DNA from: Gorsachius magnificus
Lineage: Eukaryota > Chordata > Aves > Pelecaniformes > Ardeidae
Direction: 5' to 3'
Length of the DNA stretch: 64,000 nt
Assembly (NCBI GenBank): GCA_034008185.1
Contig: CM067083.1
Location: 1 to 64,000, forward strand
The notes under the pieces: generated by a model
Seen by the model: only the letters and a program-made list of their open reading frames with translations
Databases searched by the model: none
Told to the model about the DNA's origin: nothing
Translations under genes and position numbers: made by a program
Shown here: positions 11,149 through 24,141 of the stretch, one piece after another
Layout of the letters: the number at the start of each line of letters is the position of its first letter
Position numbering within the stretch: the first letter of the stretch is position 1

Positions 11149-13305
11149 CTGGAAGGACAGCAAAGGAACAACTTCTCAGAGTGGTCACAAACACCGCATT
11201 AGTTCTGACTAGTCACAGTCAGAAGTGCAAACACAAATTTTTATATAAATATATATATATATACACACACACATATACACACAGACATATATATATGAAA
11301 ATCCCCAAACTCTATTGCCAAAATATTTATATATAAAGAAAAACAGCTCACTGGCCTGCAAAATATTGGGTGGTATGTTCTCAGCTGCTAAGAGACATGC
11401 AGAGGCTGCATGTGCTCCATATTATCAACTGGTGCAATGGTATCTAACTCTGGGTCCACTAGTGCTGGGGATAGCTGGTTACTTAAATGACTGGTTTCAC
11501 TCCTTTACTCCTGAGTGTTTTTACAGGGTTGGAACATGAGTTTTCTTCTAAGCAATTTCCAGACAGCAATTTGTTTTCTTCTAGAGCTTCACGTATGGAT
11601 GAAATAAACATAGTTGTTTAAACAAAGGAAAAGACAATCTACCACTGTTCGGGAACTTAAAAGCAAACCACCTTTAGTGGCAATAAAGCAACGACTGAGT
11701 GTGTGATTTGCACCCTGGAAGCATCCCAAAGAGTTTGCTTTTGTTTTTAAATGAAAGACTGTGTTTGTCACATTTTTAGAGTACCCCATAATGTCCCACT
11801 AGCTCAGGAGGTGATGTGTACAGCCCTCCATACTCCACCTCTATTACATGAGTGGAGAACAAATTAAAACAGAGTTGCTGATATACAAAAGAACCTGCAG
11901 GTCACAGAGGAAAAGGAGTCTCAACAGGAGGTAACAGACATCAACAACAAATGACATGCTATCATTTATTTTTCTCTCTCTTTTTTTTTTTTTTAAAGTA
12001 ACCTATTTGAGTGGGAGTGTCCAATTAAGAGGCAGTACAGTCTATTCATGGAGTCATTCAAAGATGCGTTCTAGGCTCACAGTAGTATTTTCTGTATTAC
12101 AATAGCATCCTCTTGGCCTTTAGCTTTCCAACAAGTTTCATACATAAAACACATGCAAGACCCATGAGACAAATTGGACAATATATTACATTTGAACTGC
12201 ACAACCCCAAAGCACTAAACAACCTTTCCTGCACAGTATAGTTCAGCTGGTGCCAAAGACAGGGCCAGCCAATGGATGGACTTCTTTTGCTGCCTTAAAA
12301 CCAACTTGACTTAATAAGTCCTGTAAATGTTTTTGCCTTTCAAGTATGTGAACGATCTCCAGCTTCACATCTCAAGTATTTTCTGTGCTAAGATTCCTGA
12401 ACGATGCACTAGAGGATGCTCTGTACACAAAGCAGGGAACAGATTAATGCCAAATTGTGGGGAATCCTGGCACGGTTCTCTCATGCACACTGGCGTGTAA
12501 GAGGATACAGCAATTTCAGCAAGCCAAGAGATAGCATGAATGGGAAACGTACACGTATACTTGAAGTCACAGCTGAGCCTGGTCACAAGAACCATTAAAA
12601 TTCCTCATAAACTGGTAGATTCTGGAGCCTACCAAGGGCTTGCAGAATACCTCTTTGTTAAAAACACCCTCATGAAAACAGAAAGGAGGGAGATTTCCTT
12701 GTCTCTAGCAGACTTCAGCCATCATTCACGAGTGCCTTAGGAAGCATATTCCTAGGGCTCATAAAAATACTTTGTGAGAAGCAAATACTGAGAAGAAGCA
12801 AAAATCGTTAAGGGGGGCAATATTCTCAAAAGCACTTCCCTGGCAAAGAATTCCCCCAGAATTTTTTACAAAGCACCTAACCCAAGTCCCATTATGTGTC
12901 TCACAATTTAACTGAATGCTGTGGCCCTATAGATACTCTCAGGATATTTTCAGGCACAGAAGCATAAACGCATTTGGCACCCGCACAGTGTATGCATGTG
13001 CTTGCTAAGTCACAATGCCTCCCCCTCCTTGGCTGAAAACAACATATTCCTTCATACGGTAGTACACATCAGTAGATCCCCAGGACAATCATGCCTGTAC
13101 TCTGCAAGCTAACCAGCTTTCTCTTAGTTTAAGGTGGAAATAATTACGAGTTTCTCATTACACCCTACCAACATCGCTGACTTTAGGACTCCCCTTGAAA
13201 GAATTTCTACTCAAACAAGGTTAACAGTAACTGTGCTATGAGGAAGAATCCCCCCCCTTTCCTAATCCTTCACTCACTTCTAATAAAAATAAATAAAAAG
13301 ATTAC
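11149..13305 (-). other. RIN2: RIN2 intron between the two VPS9 core exons
   Basis: About 2.2 kb. Holds a TA/CA compound microsatellite near 11236-11296 and a T run near 11982-11995. Nothing else recognised. Confidence 0.85.
11236..11296. repeat. (TA)n/(CA)n compound microsatellite
   Basis: Alternating TA and CA dinucleotide runs, about 90 bp upstream (plus-strand right) of a RIN2 exon end. Confidence 0.9.
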
Positions 13306-13437
13306 CTTCTCCATGCAGCAAAGATGGATCCAGCAATTCCATCATGTATTCAATTTCAGTATCCAGCTCCAGCATATCACACTGGGCTAGTACGTACGTC
13401 AACACAGGCAAGAAGTCATCAGCTCCATACAGCCTCC
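13306..13437 (-). CDS. RIN2: RIN2 exon: VPS9 catalytic core, part 1
   Basis: The 132-bp exon encodes RLYGADDFLPVLTYVLAQCD, then MLELDTEIEYMMELLDPSLL and HGE (residues 688-730). Asp693 and Pro697 in ADDFLP have the spacing of the Rab5-contacting Asp and Pro known from the VPS9 domain of Rabex-5. The acceptor is CCTTCAACCCAG and the donor GAAG|GTAATC. Confidence 0.96.
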
Positions 13438-15573
13438 CTGGGTTGAAGGGAACACAGACAGTAGTAAAACAAACCACACCCTTTTACCAGTTGCAGTGTT
13501 TGAAAGGAAATCATTATTCTGCTGCCTTCACTGACCAGTATGTTTGTATTACTCTAGAGCTTCCTGTTATCAATGTGCAGCAAAGAGAACGTCATCTGAC
13601 ACTCACTGGACAGGAGACCAACACCAGCTTCATCCTGTACTTCTAATAAGCACAGATCCAATGATGCACACTTTGAGGCATGCAAGGGAATTTAAAGACT
13701 GGGTTCACCTTGGGATCAGCTCAACTGGTCAACTCACAAAAGGCTGTCATGCCAGCCTGGCCTGACCCCCACCTGCACTTCTATCACTGGCTAAGAGATG
13801 ATGAATAGTGCATTTTCTTTATACATGCAGGGATCACATCCTCTTTCTGGAAGCATCCAGCCACAAACACCAGTTTCTTAGTCTGAATCTCTGCAGAGAA
13901 GCCTGGATATAAAGCCTATTAGATTTTACATGAAAACTTAGCTCATTTCCTTGACAGAGCATAGTCAAAAACACCAGTGAGCAAAACCTCGTATCATATA
14001 CAACTAGCCAGTGAACCATCATTGTCAATGGCAGCATGCAGCTAACACACAGAGACTACGCTGTACCTCGGTCTGTCTGTGCTCCTATCACTTTTATTGC
14101 ATTTAAACTTTATTAGAACATACTATGTGGCCAAATCTCTGGGTCTGGCCAACCTGTGTTCATTGCAGAACTGCTGTGGTGGTCACTTAAAACCACCAAG
14201 AGCAGAAGCCAGCTTAAACTTTGGTGAAACTCCAGATGACTGAAGGGCTGATATCTAAAGTTACGCCAGCTAAGGCGTACCCTCCAGGTATTACACTATT
14301 ACCTGGCTGAGAGTACATGACAAAGCAGATACTCAAACAGCTGCTGGCTCAGTGCCTTTTTTCTTTAAAAAAAAAAAAAAACCAAAAAAAAACTAGCTTC
14401 GTGTGACAAAACAAGACAACCCAAGGAGCATTTGCCACATCTTAGCTCAAGTCCCTCAGTGCAACAGTTAACTGGCAGCAACCTCTCAATATTTTTCTTC
14501 TGCATCTTGGAAATACCTTACCCAATGTGATAACACAGCATGCAGAAAAGAGTTTACAGCACTCGAGGCCAAGATTCCTCCATCCATTTTAAAATGCAGG
14601 ATTTTGCGCAGAAATAATAAGCTGGGCAAGAGCTCGGACCTAAATCTTGCAGAAGTGTATCGGGTATTTAACAGCTGCCACAAGCTTTCACCATTCATCT
14701 CAAATCTCAAAAGAAAGTAGGTGTTTTGGTCAGCACTGGACCCAGCTGCACATTCAGTGCTCACTTAGAAAGAAAACTGCCAGCCACCTGCAGCAGCTTA
14801 TACTTGCTTAGGGAAAAAAAGTCTCCCACTACCACCAGCATTGCTTCACCTTAGCTAGACCTACCACAGCAGTGTATGATAAGACATCAGGCAACAGAGT
14901 CCCACCTATGAATTCATGCCATCCAGAACAGCATTTTAATTGTTCCACTGACCACTCAGCAGGTCTTAACTGGTCTGTAGTTCCATTTCATTATCTAGGT
15001 TTCAAGTTCACATTTGGACTCTTGCTACAGTGTAGAAATAGATGTTACGTCTGTTCCAAATAACCCGAGAGTGTCCAAATGAGTACATTCAGAGGCACAG
15101 CAAGCCAAAAATACTGCATCAGAGGCTGCCTTCCTCCACCCATTAACACAGTGCCCTTGTAGTTGTCATATTGCATACATGCTATTGAATTATTATAGCT
15201 AAATACAGGGTGTTACCTCTATTACAATTTCCAGAAAAATACTCATTTAGAACCAGTGTCAAATTCAAGGCTTACAGGACAGTCTTTCTGATAGCCAACT
15301 TCAAAAGTTTATAGTTAAGCAAAGCTGGTTTTTTTTAAGCTGCTTCAGAACTCTGCTTTACCCGGAATTTTTAAGATGTGCTGCCAGATGTATCAGGGAA
15401 ATCAGGAAAGAAGCAAAGACAAGGAATCCCTCTCAAAAGGTCAAGGAGATGCTAGGGGAGCTCCAGGAGAAGCAGACTTATCTGCAGAATCAGGTGGTCC
15501 GATTTCCTCCACCCCAGAAAGACAACCCCAGGTTTGGAATACCAGTGAACTTGAACCATGAGAAGCACCATAC
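13438..15573 (-). other. RIN2: RIN2 intron before VPS9 core exon
   Basis: About 2.1 kb with an A-rich run near 14366-14391. No gene or repeat family recognised. Confidence 0.85.
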
Positions 15574-15879
15574 CTGAGTTATTCTCCATAACAGTGTAGA
15601 TCAATTTGCAAACTCTCAGCAGCAGCATGACTTTCTTTTCAGGTGAATACATTTTCTGCATGGTCATGAACTTGACTTTAATCTTTTCAACATCCACAAA
15701 GTCTGGTGTTGGAACAAACACACCCAGTTCCTGAGGATTCCTCTGCCGCACCAACTGCAGGTTTTCCTTTAGCTGTTTCCAAGAACCATCTGCAGTATGA
15801 AACTCTTTCAACATAGCTTCAATGTGGCCCTTCAACGGCTTCAGAATGCACTTATGCATCGCCTTCTCCAGGACAACAT
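15574..15879 (-). CDS. RIN2: RIN2 exon: RIN homology to VPS9 domain
   Basis: The 306-bp exon encodes residues 585 (part) to 687 (part): VVLEKAMHKCILKPLKGHIE, then NLQLVRQRNPQELGVFVPTP and KVMLLLRVCKLIYTVMENNS. This is the helical bundle leading into the VPS9 exchange domain. The acceptor is TTTTCCTGTTGCAG and the donor TCAG|GTATGG. Phases match both neighbouring exons. It is followed by a 2.1-kb intron. Confidence 0.96.
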
Positions 15880-17030
15880 CTGCAACAGGAAAACACAAGT
15901 CCAGCTGACTTCTTCCTCTAGAGCAGAGCCAATATTAATATAACCATTCCCAAAAGAGACACTGTAGAGCAAAACCTACTTGCTAAAGCCTATTTATTAT
16001 ACAAGCTGAGTTTCCAGATGCTTGTTAACAAGAAAACCAAAGGCAGAGCAGAATCTGTATTCCATTTTCATTTATGGCAATGTGGTAAATACAAAACAAA
16101 ACCCCCACAAAGACAGACTACAGACTGTCACAAAAAAAAAAAAAAAAAAAAAAGCAAAGCAAGCTGTGGCTCCAGTTAACTTTTTCTTTTGTTGGCCAGA
16201 AGTCTCTGAGTTTTATTTTACTTTGAGCTTAGCCTTTAACTCCCGAACTTAAAGTAAACCACATTCAAACCCGTAAGTTTTATCTGCGTTGGCATGAAAG
16301 CCCATCCTTTTTGCATAGTTTCCATCAGAGAAGCACGGTCTCCTAAAACTTGGCTCACTTTGTCAAGATCTTTATGAACTTGGACAGATTATGGGCTTTA
16401 AACTATAAATGAAAACCAAGCTGTGTTTGTCCAGCTTCAGATTTCATCATGCAAGCTTATATACAGCTTTGTCATCAAGTTTGCAGTTCTTTGTTTGGCA
16501 ATAGTGTGCACCACTAACTTAGGGTGGGTTTTTCTATTCTTGTTCTACTCCAGTTTTCCTTTAACAGTTGTCCTCTGTTTTCAAAGTATGGACCACATCA
16601 ACAGAGAAAGCTCTTTGCTAAACATTTTCTCTGTAAACCTTTACTTTATAAGCTAATGTCCTCTCCTGCTCAGTGTCCTTATGGCAATATAGCTTACATT
16701 AATTATTAGCTTACATGAATCATTTGTACCATGGTGAACTCCCACAAGCACAAAAAGAAACTGGTGATCCTTCAGCCTGGCCACTGCACCAATACCCTGA
16801 CGGTGGGGCAGGACCAGCGCCTAGAGTAGGCAGATGTACTAGGGGAGCACAAGGGACCAGGAGCAGAACGAGGAGAGACTCTGACACTGCCAGATCACAC
16901 ATGTATACAAGCTAGCAGCGGACACTCCTGCTACGAGTGGTGACTCATTAAAGTTTCATTAAACCTCGTGCCCTTTCCAGGTTCTTCGTCTGTTCTTATA
17001 CCACGGTCTCTTTCTTGTCTCTACTCACTC

Positions 17031-17051
17031 CCCCCCCCGCCCCCCCCCCCT
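17031..17051. repeat. poly-C tract (G run on the transcribed strand)
   Basis: Two runs of about ten C separated by one G, followed by T runs. On the RIN2-sense strand this is G-rich and could form a quadruplex. Confidence 0.8.
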
Positions 17052-20000
17052 TTTTTTCCTCCTTTTTTTAATTGCAGACTGTCTCTAAGGCTCGGGATTT
17101 ACACCCACACCCAAACAAGCATTAGCTATTTCTCTTTTCTTGCGTTTGCTTTATGTTTTCATTTATTTTATCCTTGTGTTCAGCCATTTTTCCTTTTAGG
17201 TCTTTATACCTCTCTCTCCCACACAAACACACCCTTCACACACTCCTCCTCTTATGGTGCCTTTGCTTCATATGTAGCATTTATTCTCTGTTTGTCTGGC
17301 ACACAATTCCTAAACATCCAATTCTACTGGGAGCTCCCATCTCCCCTATCCCAGTTCTGCTGGGGCTTCTGTAGCATCTCTTGCATTCCAACCACCTGGT
17401 CTTGCTTAAGTCAAAATTAAAGCAGTTGGTGCTGCCAAACGTTACGTTAAGCGAGAGAACTCTCTATCCTCATGAAATTTTAACTCCCACGGGCTTCCAG
17501 TGGAAGTTCTGCACATAAATAGTTAGCGTCAGTCATCCCTCATCTCGGTAAAGCTGGGTCACCACCACATTTGGCCACAGGGGCCTCGATAAATTGTAAA
17601 GAATTCAGCATATAAATGAACGTACATAAATGTGAAGAATTCAGATCAGAAAACTCAGTACACTTCCGTGACTGATCCCTACAGGCTCCAGGCTGGAGCT
17701 GGTTGGGCTGCTGACTGCAGTACCAGTACGGAGGGAGCTGCAGAAGCAGTCCCTCCACAAAGGCTACAGGAGCTGGATGCTGCTGGGAGGGAAAATTCCT
17801 CCACAGAGACCCAGTCCTTGATTGGGACCAGGCTTGTTACCTGTAGGCAAGAAGTGGAAGCCTTAAGTCTTCTGCTCTCAACGCTGTAGTGAGTCAGCGT
17901 CACTCCCACAGCTTGCCGCTCAGATGAATCGCACAGATTTTTACAGCTGTGCAAGATGGCAAGGAGGCATTCTTTCATATTTGCAATTCGTCACAGGCTC
18001 CAAAAGCAGTGCCCGGAAATTGCTTTGAAATTTACTCGATCACATTCCACAATTTCTCCAGGAACTTAATTGATTTGCAGCAGCACAGAGGAAGAGAGCA
18101 GACAGCTCAAAGCTCTGCACAGGATCCAAGTACTTATTGCTGAAGGCTCTTCCTAATGGTTTCTGTGCTGTTAACACAATCAGGTAAATAAAAATAAGAT
18201 GGGAAATTCAGTAAAGCATCCTTCAGTGCTGTTCAGTGACTATATTACAGCTAATAAGAGACAGATGAAATAAAGGACAGATAGCTGTGATGGCTTGGTA
18301 AGGGTAGGCTCAGAGAAACTGTCATTTTAATGCATTTAACGTTTGCACAGAACTGGCCAGCAAATGAGGAAGTGACTAAGATATGGCAGTTTTAAAAGAC
18401 AAAACCAGCCACCTGCCACCCCCCTCGCAAACAAAGCAACCAACCCACCAAACCAAACAAAAAACCCACCCCCAAACTCCCTCATGAATTCTTGGCACAG
18501 ACATAAGAACCACGGAGTTCTGCCCTCAAATTAAAAAATGGCAAATTCTAGCAAGCCGATGAGGCCAACAGCACAGCAAGATTGATAGGGACTGGACTTT
18601 TTTTTTTTTAAATGATTAATAATAACATCCATATGCATCCCAATTAATATATAACCTATATCAATAATTATATTATTATTAAAGCCTGGAAGGACAGTGT
18701 TGCTCATGATCTGGGTCTTAGACCAATATTCAGTGTCAAAAGACACCCATAAGCATGTTTGGGATAAGACCATCCAATTATTTACCCTTTCCTTCTGAGC
18801 TGCTGTTCCTGGCTCCTTTCAGAGAAAGGTGTTTCTGGATATGATCCCACAAAAAAATTCCCAGCCAGCAGCAGCTTTCACTGTTGAACTTCTAATCTCC
18901 CAGGCAAATCACCACTTAAATTGCGAATTGAGGACTGATCCGTTGCATTACCATCTCTATACATTTCTCAGATCCAAACTGGCAACAAAAATTCCTATTA
19001 TTTTAGCATATGCAAAGTGTTTTCAAATATCCTCCCAGGATGCTAAACACTCCATAACCAAAACAGGCGCTCTTCACATTATTATTTTTTTTATAATTGA
19101 ATATCATTTGTGCTGAGCACCATGTAGTGTTCCTGAAATGATATTTATAATTAGCCTCTAGCCTCAAAATGGGAACTGGAAATGCTTTGATAAATGAATT
19201 GTAAAGGCCAGCCAGCTAGTTTCGTTGTGACTTGTGGACACACATCTGTATCCTGTGCTGACACGCTATTTTGTTTTGCTGCAAACCACATGAGTCTGCA
19301 TCTAGAGAGGACAACACATTAGTCATCGCAAGTGTCCTTACGCAGCCTCTTTACAACCCTGGCTGCCTGAAATTGCAGGCACACTCTCACCTTCTCCAGG
19401 CTGTCAGTTCACCTGTTACCAACTGTTGTTGCTCCACTGAGATTACCTGCCAGTTTCCAGTCCCTGGATTTACACATGGGCCCTGTTCATCACCTCAGAT
19501 GGCCAAACCATTCATCAGTAAAAGAAGGGCTCACTAAGAGACTGAGCAAGCCTGGGAACCATCACAAAAAAGCGCAGTCCTGAATTAGTAACATTGCCTG
19601 GGAGGCTGAAAGCAGAAGGTTGCTTTGGAACACCGTGGCATGTACATGCAGGATGCCTGACTACACTGCATTTGCTTTGTTTTCCTAATTTTTTGCATGT
19701 TCATAGACCAGCATGACTGATACAGATCTATTTTAAGACAGCTCATGTCAGTACAGCCGAGTGTCCAGTTTCTTGGCGGACGTCTACAGCGATACATGCC
19801 AAGCCCATGGTGCAGACAAGGGCATCTCCTCCGAAGGAGCGAGACTTGAAAGTAAGACCTCACAGAACCCACATTCCTTGATAACCTGCACAACCTTGAA
19901 AACAGAGCTAGGACTGAGGTGGGCAATGGATAGGCGGCGGTGGCAGAAGCTGAGCAACTAGGGAAGAAAGGTCTCTAGGGTAAACGACCCCTCACTTACC

Positions 20001-20654
20001 TACATAAAGCATACCAATGAATCACAGAACTATCTGTGCTAGGTTTGTTTTGCTTTAACCAGCTGTGGGTTAATTACAACTCACACTACGGCTGTGTGGT
20101 AAACACACATCTTCTCTTAAAGAAGTAGTAATAAAGGAGCAGGGAATAAGTCACAAAGCAAATCAAAGGGATGGTTGGGAAAGGGGGAACCAAATCCTCT
20201 GCTTCTGCTCAGCATTTTTTACCACTGCTTCTTACTTGCCCTATCCCCTCGCTCCTGTAGTGAAAGGAAGAGGGCTGGGAGACACGTTGGTTGGTCTCAA
20301 CATGAAAAGATACTAGGACGAATGACAGGGTTGGGGGACAGGACACCTAAACAAATGTACGAGCACCTAAAAAGTAACACAGTGCTAAAATAACAGCCAA
20401 TGTGTTTTTCAAGAAGAAATGGTGGCATACCATTCCCATTCCTCTAAGAGGTTAATTAGATCAGTGAAGAGGGGAGCAGGGGGTGGGCTGTATCTTAACT
20501 TTTTTAAGACCCATAACCCTATTCCATGCAAATTCCCTATAAGCAAACAAGGGAAATACTGTCTTGCTGTAATTACCATAAGGTGGGTGCATGAACGGGT
20601 GCATAAAATACTGCACTGAGAGCCCAATTATCAATGGTTGACTGTCAAACAAAA

Positions 20655-20815
20655 GAGATATTTGAAAAGAGGTACCATGGGGATCAGCCCCGGGCTTTAG
20701 TCTATTTAGTATTTTCATTAAAAATTTGTATGATAAAGCAGAGAGTACATGAACAAAATCTGCATGCAGTATCATGGTGGGGGTGGGAGAAGGCATCACC
20801 AGTCCTTTGAAGAGC
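20655..20815 (+). mobile_element. ancient CR1-like RT fragment
   Basis: The stretch from about 20670 resembles the CR1 segment that encodes G(V)PQGS.LGP.LFN.FIN.LD (for example TTTAGTATTTTCATTAAAAA). It is riddled with stops and small indels. It is more diverged than the other CR1 copies in the window, so it is probably an old subfamily. Resemblance was judged by eye only. Confidence 0.5.
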
Positions 20816-21899
20816 ATGCTTAAAAGTTATTTTCCAAAGTGGGAAATGGGCCTAAAGCTAACCTGATAAAATCTCGTAAGAAGAAAAGTAAAAGATTGCC
20901 TCTCAGCAAGAGGAATACAAAGGCAAACGAGCTGCTCAGAGAAGCCTCCCTCAGGACGGCTGGCACACCGGCTCCCACAGGGAACAGAGGATGGCCCCTC
21001 TGAACAGCCTCCAGCTCTGCCTGCCTGCAACTCCTCCCAACAGACCCAAGACCCTGCCGACAAGGCATGCCCTGCAGCAAGGGGTCAACACCTTCTCCCC
21101 AAGCTTCTTTGAACATTCAAGATTTAAAAATCTGTTATGTGTTAGAAATACCGAAACAAATAACTGGCAGTATTGTTCAGGCACCTTCCCACACGATCAG
21201 TTAATACCTTATTGCCAAATTATTTAAACCAGTCATTTCTTGGGCTAGGCCCAGATTCAGGCATTGAGACTGAAGTTGTTCAGGTGTCAGATCCTGGTGA
21301 TCACCTGGCAAAGCGATGACAGTCAACTCGCCTCCTTCCTGGTCACAGCCAGGAAAAGAAGAAACACAAACAAAAACTCCCAAACATTTGCTGTTCAAGC
21401 AGCTGTGGACTACTGGGGTGTCCTCTGACCAGCCCAGGTCTTTATTCGGTGGATACATATTCAGGTGTGGATGACTTTAAAAAGAACACTTTGCATTCAT
21501 CCTTAAACAAAAAAAAAAGCTGTGCGCCTTACTCTTGATTCTGTCCCATCAGTGGGAATCCTGTTGTCTCAGGAAGGGTTAACAATCTACAGTGCTAAGA
21601 TTAGGAGGCACCTGTCGGGAATAATTAGAAATGCTGATGCACATTCTCCAGATGATTTGGCAGAAGTTAAACAATTTGATATGCCCCCTGTCTGGGAAAC
21701 TTAAAAGATCTCTCACATAAGTCTTTTGCTTGGAAAAGTCTGGGAAGTCCGTGATGCAGTTCGGTAAGAAAAGCTACAGGACCACAAGGATCATTACACA
21801 GACACAGGAGGAAGTCCCAAACAACAAAGGCTTCACTAAGCCCAGGGTGGGTGCCGTTCCAGCACATACCAAGATTCCGGAGACAACAGTGGGATACGG

Positions 21900-22330
21900 T
21901 GAAGTCTGGCTGCCCCAGAACGGGCGAGCAGCAGCAGCAGTTCTGCTGGGTGGGAGCCGGAGGCAAGGACTGGCTCCAGCTCCTCTCCACAGAGGCAGGA
22001 CCGGCCCAGGGAGCAGAGAGGCCCAAACATTTTCTGCGACAGGCTCCCTCCCTGCGCCGCTGGCCCCAGCAGCGGGGTCTGAGTCGCAGGGTGAAGCTCA
22101 GGTAGGCGAGCGCGCCCGGCGCCTCCTCCTGCGAGCCCCCGGCAGCACACAGCCGCCGCGGCCCGCTCCACTGGCCAGAGCCTCTGAGCTCTGGAGCGAC
22201 TCGCCACCGCCGCGGCCCGCTCCACTGGCCAGAGCCTCTGAGCTCTGGAGCGACTCGCCACCGCCGCGGGACAGCACACGAGCCAACAGAAGGAGGGAGC
22301 GTTTTCCCAGCAGCACACATCCAGCCCTAG
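21900..22330. promoter_or_regulatory. intronic CpG-rich block
   Basis: GC-rich, CpG-dense sequence sits isolated in an otherwise AT-rich intron. It includes a 54-bp tandem duplication. ORFs of about 200 codons are open on both strands (21730-22335 plus; 21667-22320 and 21836-22444 minus), which is expected of such composition. It could be an internal promoter of RIN2 or of an antisense transcript. No TATA box or conserved protein was recognised. Confidence 0.4.
22154..22261. repeat. 54-bp tandem duplication (two exact copies)
   Basis: Copies at 22154-22207 and 22208-22261 are identical as read. A third copy begins at 22262 (CGCCGCGG) and breaks off. The unit is a multiple of three, so it adds an 18-residue repeat to whichever frame is read. 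Perfect identity suggests a recent or gene-converted duplication. Confidence 0.93.
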
Positions 22331-24141
22331 GCTGACGTGTCGAGAGAAAGAACCTGCTCCGCAAAAGCATAAACTGACAAGAGAGGATAAATGACTGCTC
22401 ACAAAGTTAAAATTCAGGCTGCAATTCCGTACTGAAATAGTCAAGCAAAACCAGGGATAATAGGCAGGGCTACCTCATAAAAAGTTCTCTATAGGGATGA
22501 CTAAATCTTGCTGTCACATAGTTATCTGCTTAGATCAGCAACATCTGACGTTCCTGATCCACTGTGGTTGTTTGCAGGCTCGAGCCATAGGCAGGCGATG
22601 ATTCAAAAGCAAGTTCTTCCTTTGTTTAAACTATCTCACTTTAGAAATTAATGCATTTAATCACATGATAGAAGCCAGACTTTCTGTTGCTGAAGAAAAC
22701 CAATGTAGTTATTACGCTTCATAGCTTATGCTACTCCAAACTACTGAAATATTTGAAAGCAGACAGCATTTTGCCAGTCTTCAGAGACCCACAGTCTGAT
22801 TTAACCACACCCTTACAATGAAAATTACAAGTCAAACCAAGCTATCATAAAATTACAAGCAAACTAAATCTGTATTTCTTTGTCAAATATCCAGTACTCT
22901 GCAGAAATCCAGGCAAAAATGTGCCTGCGCCACTGCTCAATTTGCCGTTTTTTCTTCCACGTTAACACCCACATAATATTCTTTATTATTCTAGTGAGAA
23001 CATTACATGTCTTTGAAAGAGTCCTGATTTCAAGGACACTCTTCGTAGTGTTATGTTTGCTTTAGCAGTGCTTATTACTTTTACTTGACTTTGTGTAGAT
23101 GAAGTTGAGGTTATGTGAGAATATTCTTATTGGTCAAGGACAAACAGAAATGACAACATAAAATCACGCTCTAGTCCCAGAGAAAGAACTATCTGCCAGT
23201 TTTGCACTGGGCCAACTGTTGGGACACTGGGTACAGGAGAAAAACAAGCAAATTAGGACTGAAGTGAGCTCACAAGGAAAGTATTCTGCCCTGAGGGATG
23301 TTTACCTCCTAAATGTGGCTTATAGGCTCTTTTACAAATACTGCTCAGACTCAGCAAGCTAGAGGGGCAGTGAGATTTTATGCAGCAACAATGATTTCAC
23401 TTTTGTGGATACACAAGTCTCTGTTGTTAGAACATGTATTCAAACATATAGCTTACGCGCAACCATTTATAAACACGCACATGTAACAGAGAGATATAGA
23501 AATCCTGAGATTAGCAGCCTCTTCTCTCTCTTGCACACATTTCTTTGTTTTTTAAAATTCGTATCTATCTTTTTATTTAGCTTTAATGTAGGGACAGTGC
23601 AGCTTTGCTAGGAGTGAGTGAGAATGTCTGGAAGAATGCGATTTCAAAAGTAAGTTGCTGTGAAATGCGTCTCTGCTCTTACCTGTCACTGGTTTCAAAT
23701 AAGTTCTAGTTTTACAGCTACAACCCGTATGGTTAAAATTGGCACAGTTTTGGTCAAAGCATTGAGAACAATTTCATCCCAGTTCAGGGAAAAATACATG
23801 TATGCCAGCAGATAAAGGATCCTGTATTGTTAACAGTACAGCTGCTAAAAAATAAAATAAAAAAAACCCAGTAATAATCACAGGTAAAAAGTCCCTACTG
23901 CAGCTATTTTAAGGATAACTTTTTATGTACAACTTCGTAGCGTAGTTCTCCTGAGCTGCTAGGGTGACTGGGGGCAGTGGGGGTGTGTGGGTTTGTTTTG
24001 TTTTCAGACTCAAATACTCAATGGCTCGAATTCTGATAGCAAAAAGTCAACCCCACCTTTCCATCTGGCACAAAGATTATCACCGTAAACACAGATTACA
24101 TGTTTTCACCTGCCCCCAAAACACAGGACAGAGTTTCTTAC

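Larger units (their letters stand above)
15880..24141 (-). other. RIN2: RIN2 intron after the large exon
   Basis: An 8.3-kb intron. It contains a poly(A) run at about 16132-16153, a C tract at 17031-17051, an A/C-rich tract at 18410-18475, an old CR1-like fragment near 20655-20815 and a CpG-rich block at 21900-22330 with a tandem duplication. The rest shows nothing recognisable. Confidence 0.85.

Noticed and set aside
16968..17420. Plus-strand 150-codon ORF rich in Phe, Leu, Ser and Pro, resembling a membrane protein
   Set aside because: Translation of a pyrimidine-rich stretch including the C tract; hydrophobicity is a composition effect and no domain is seen.
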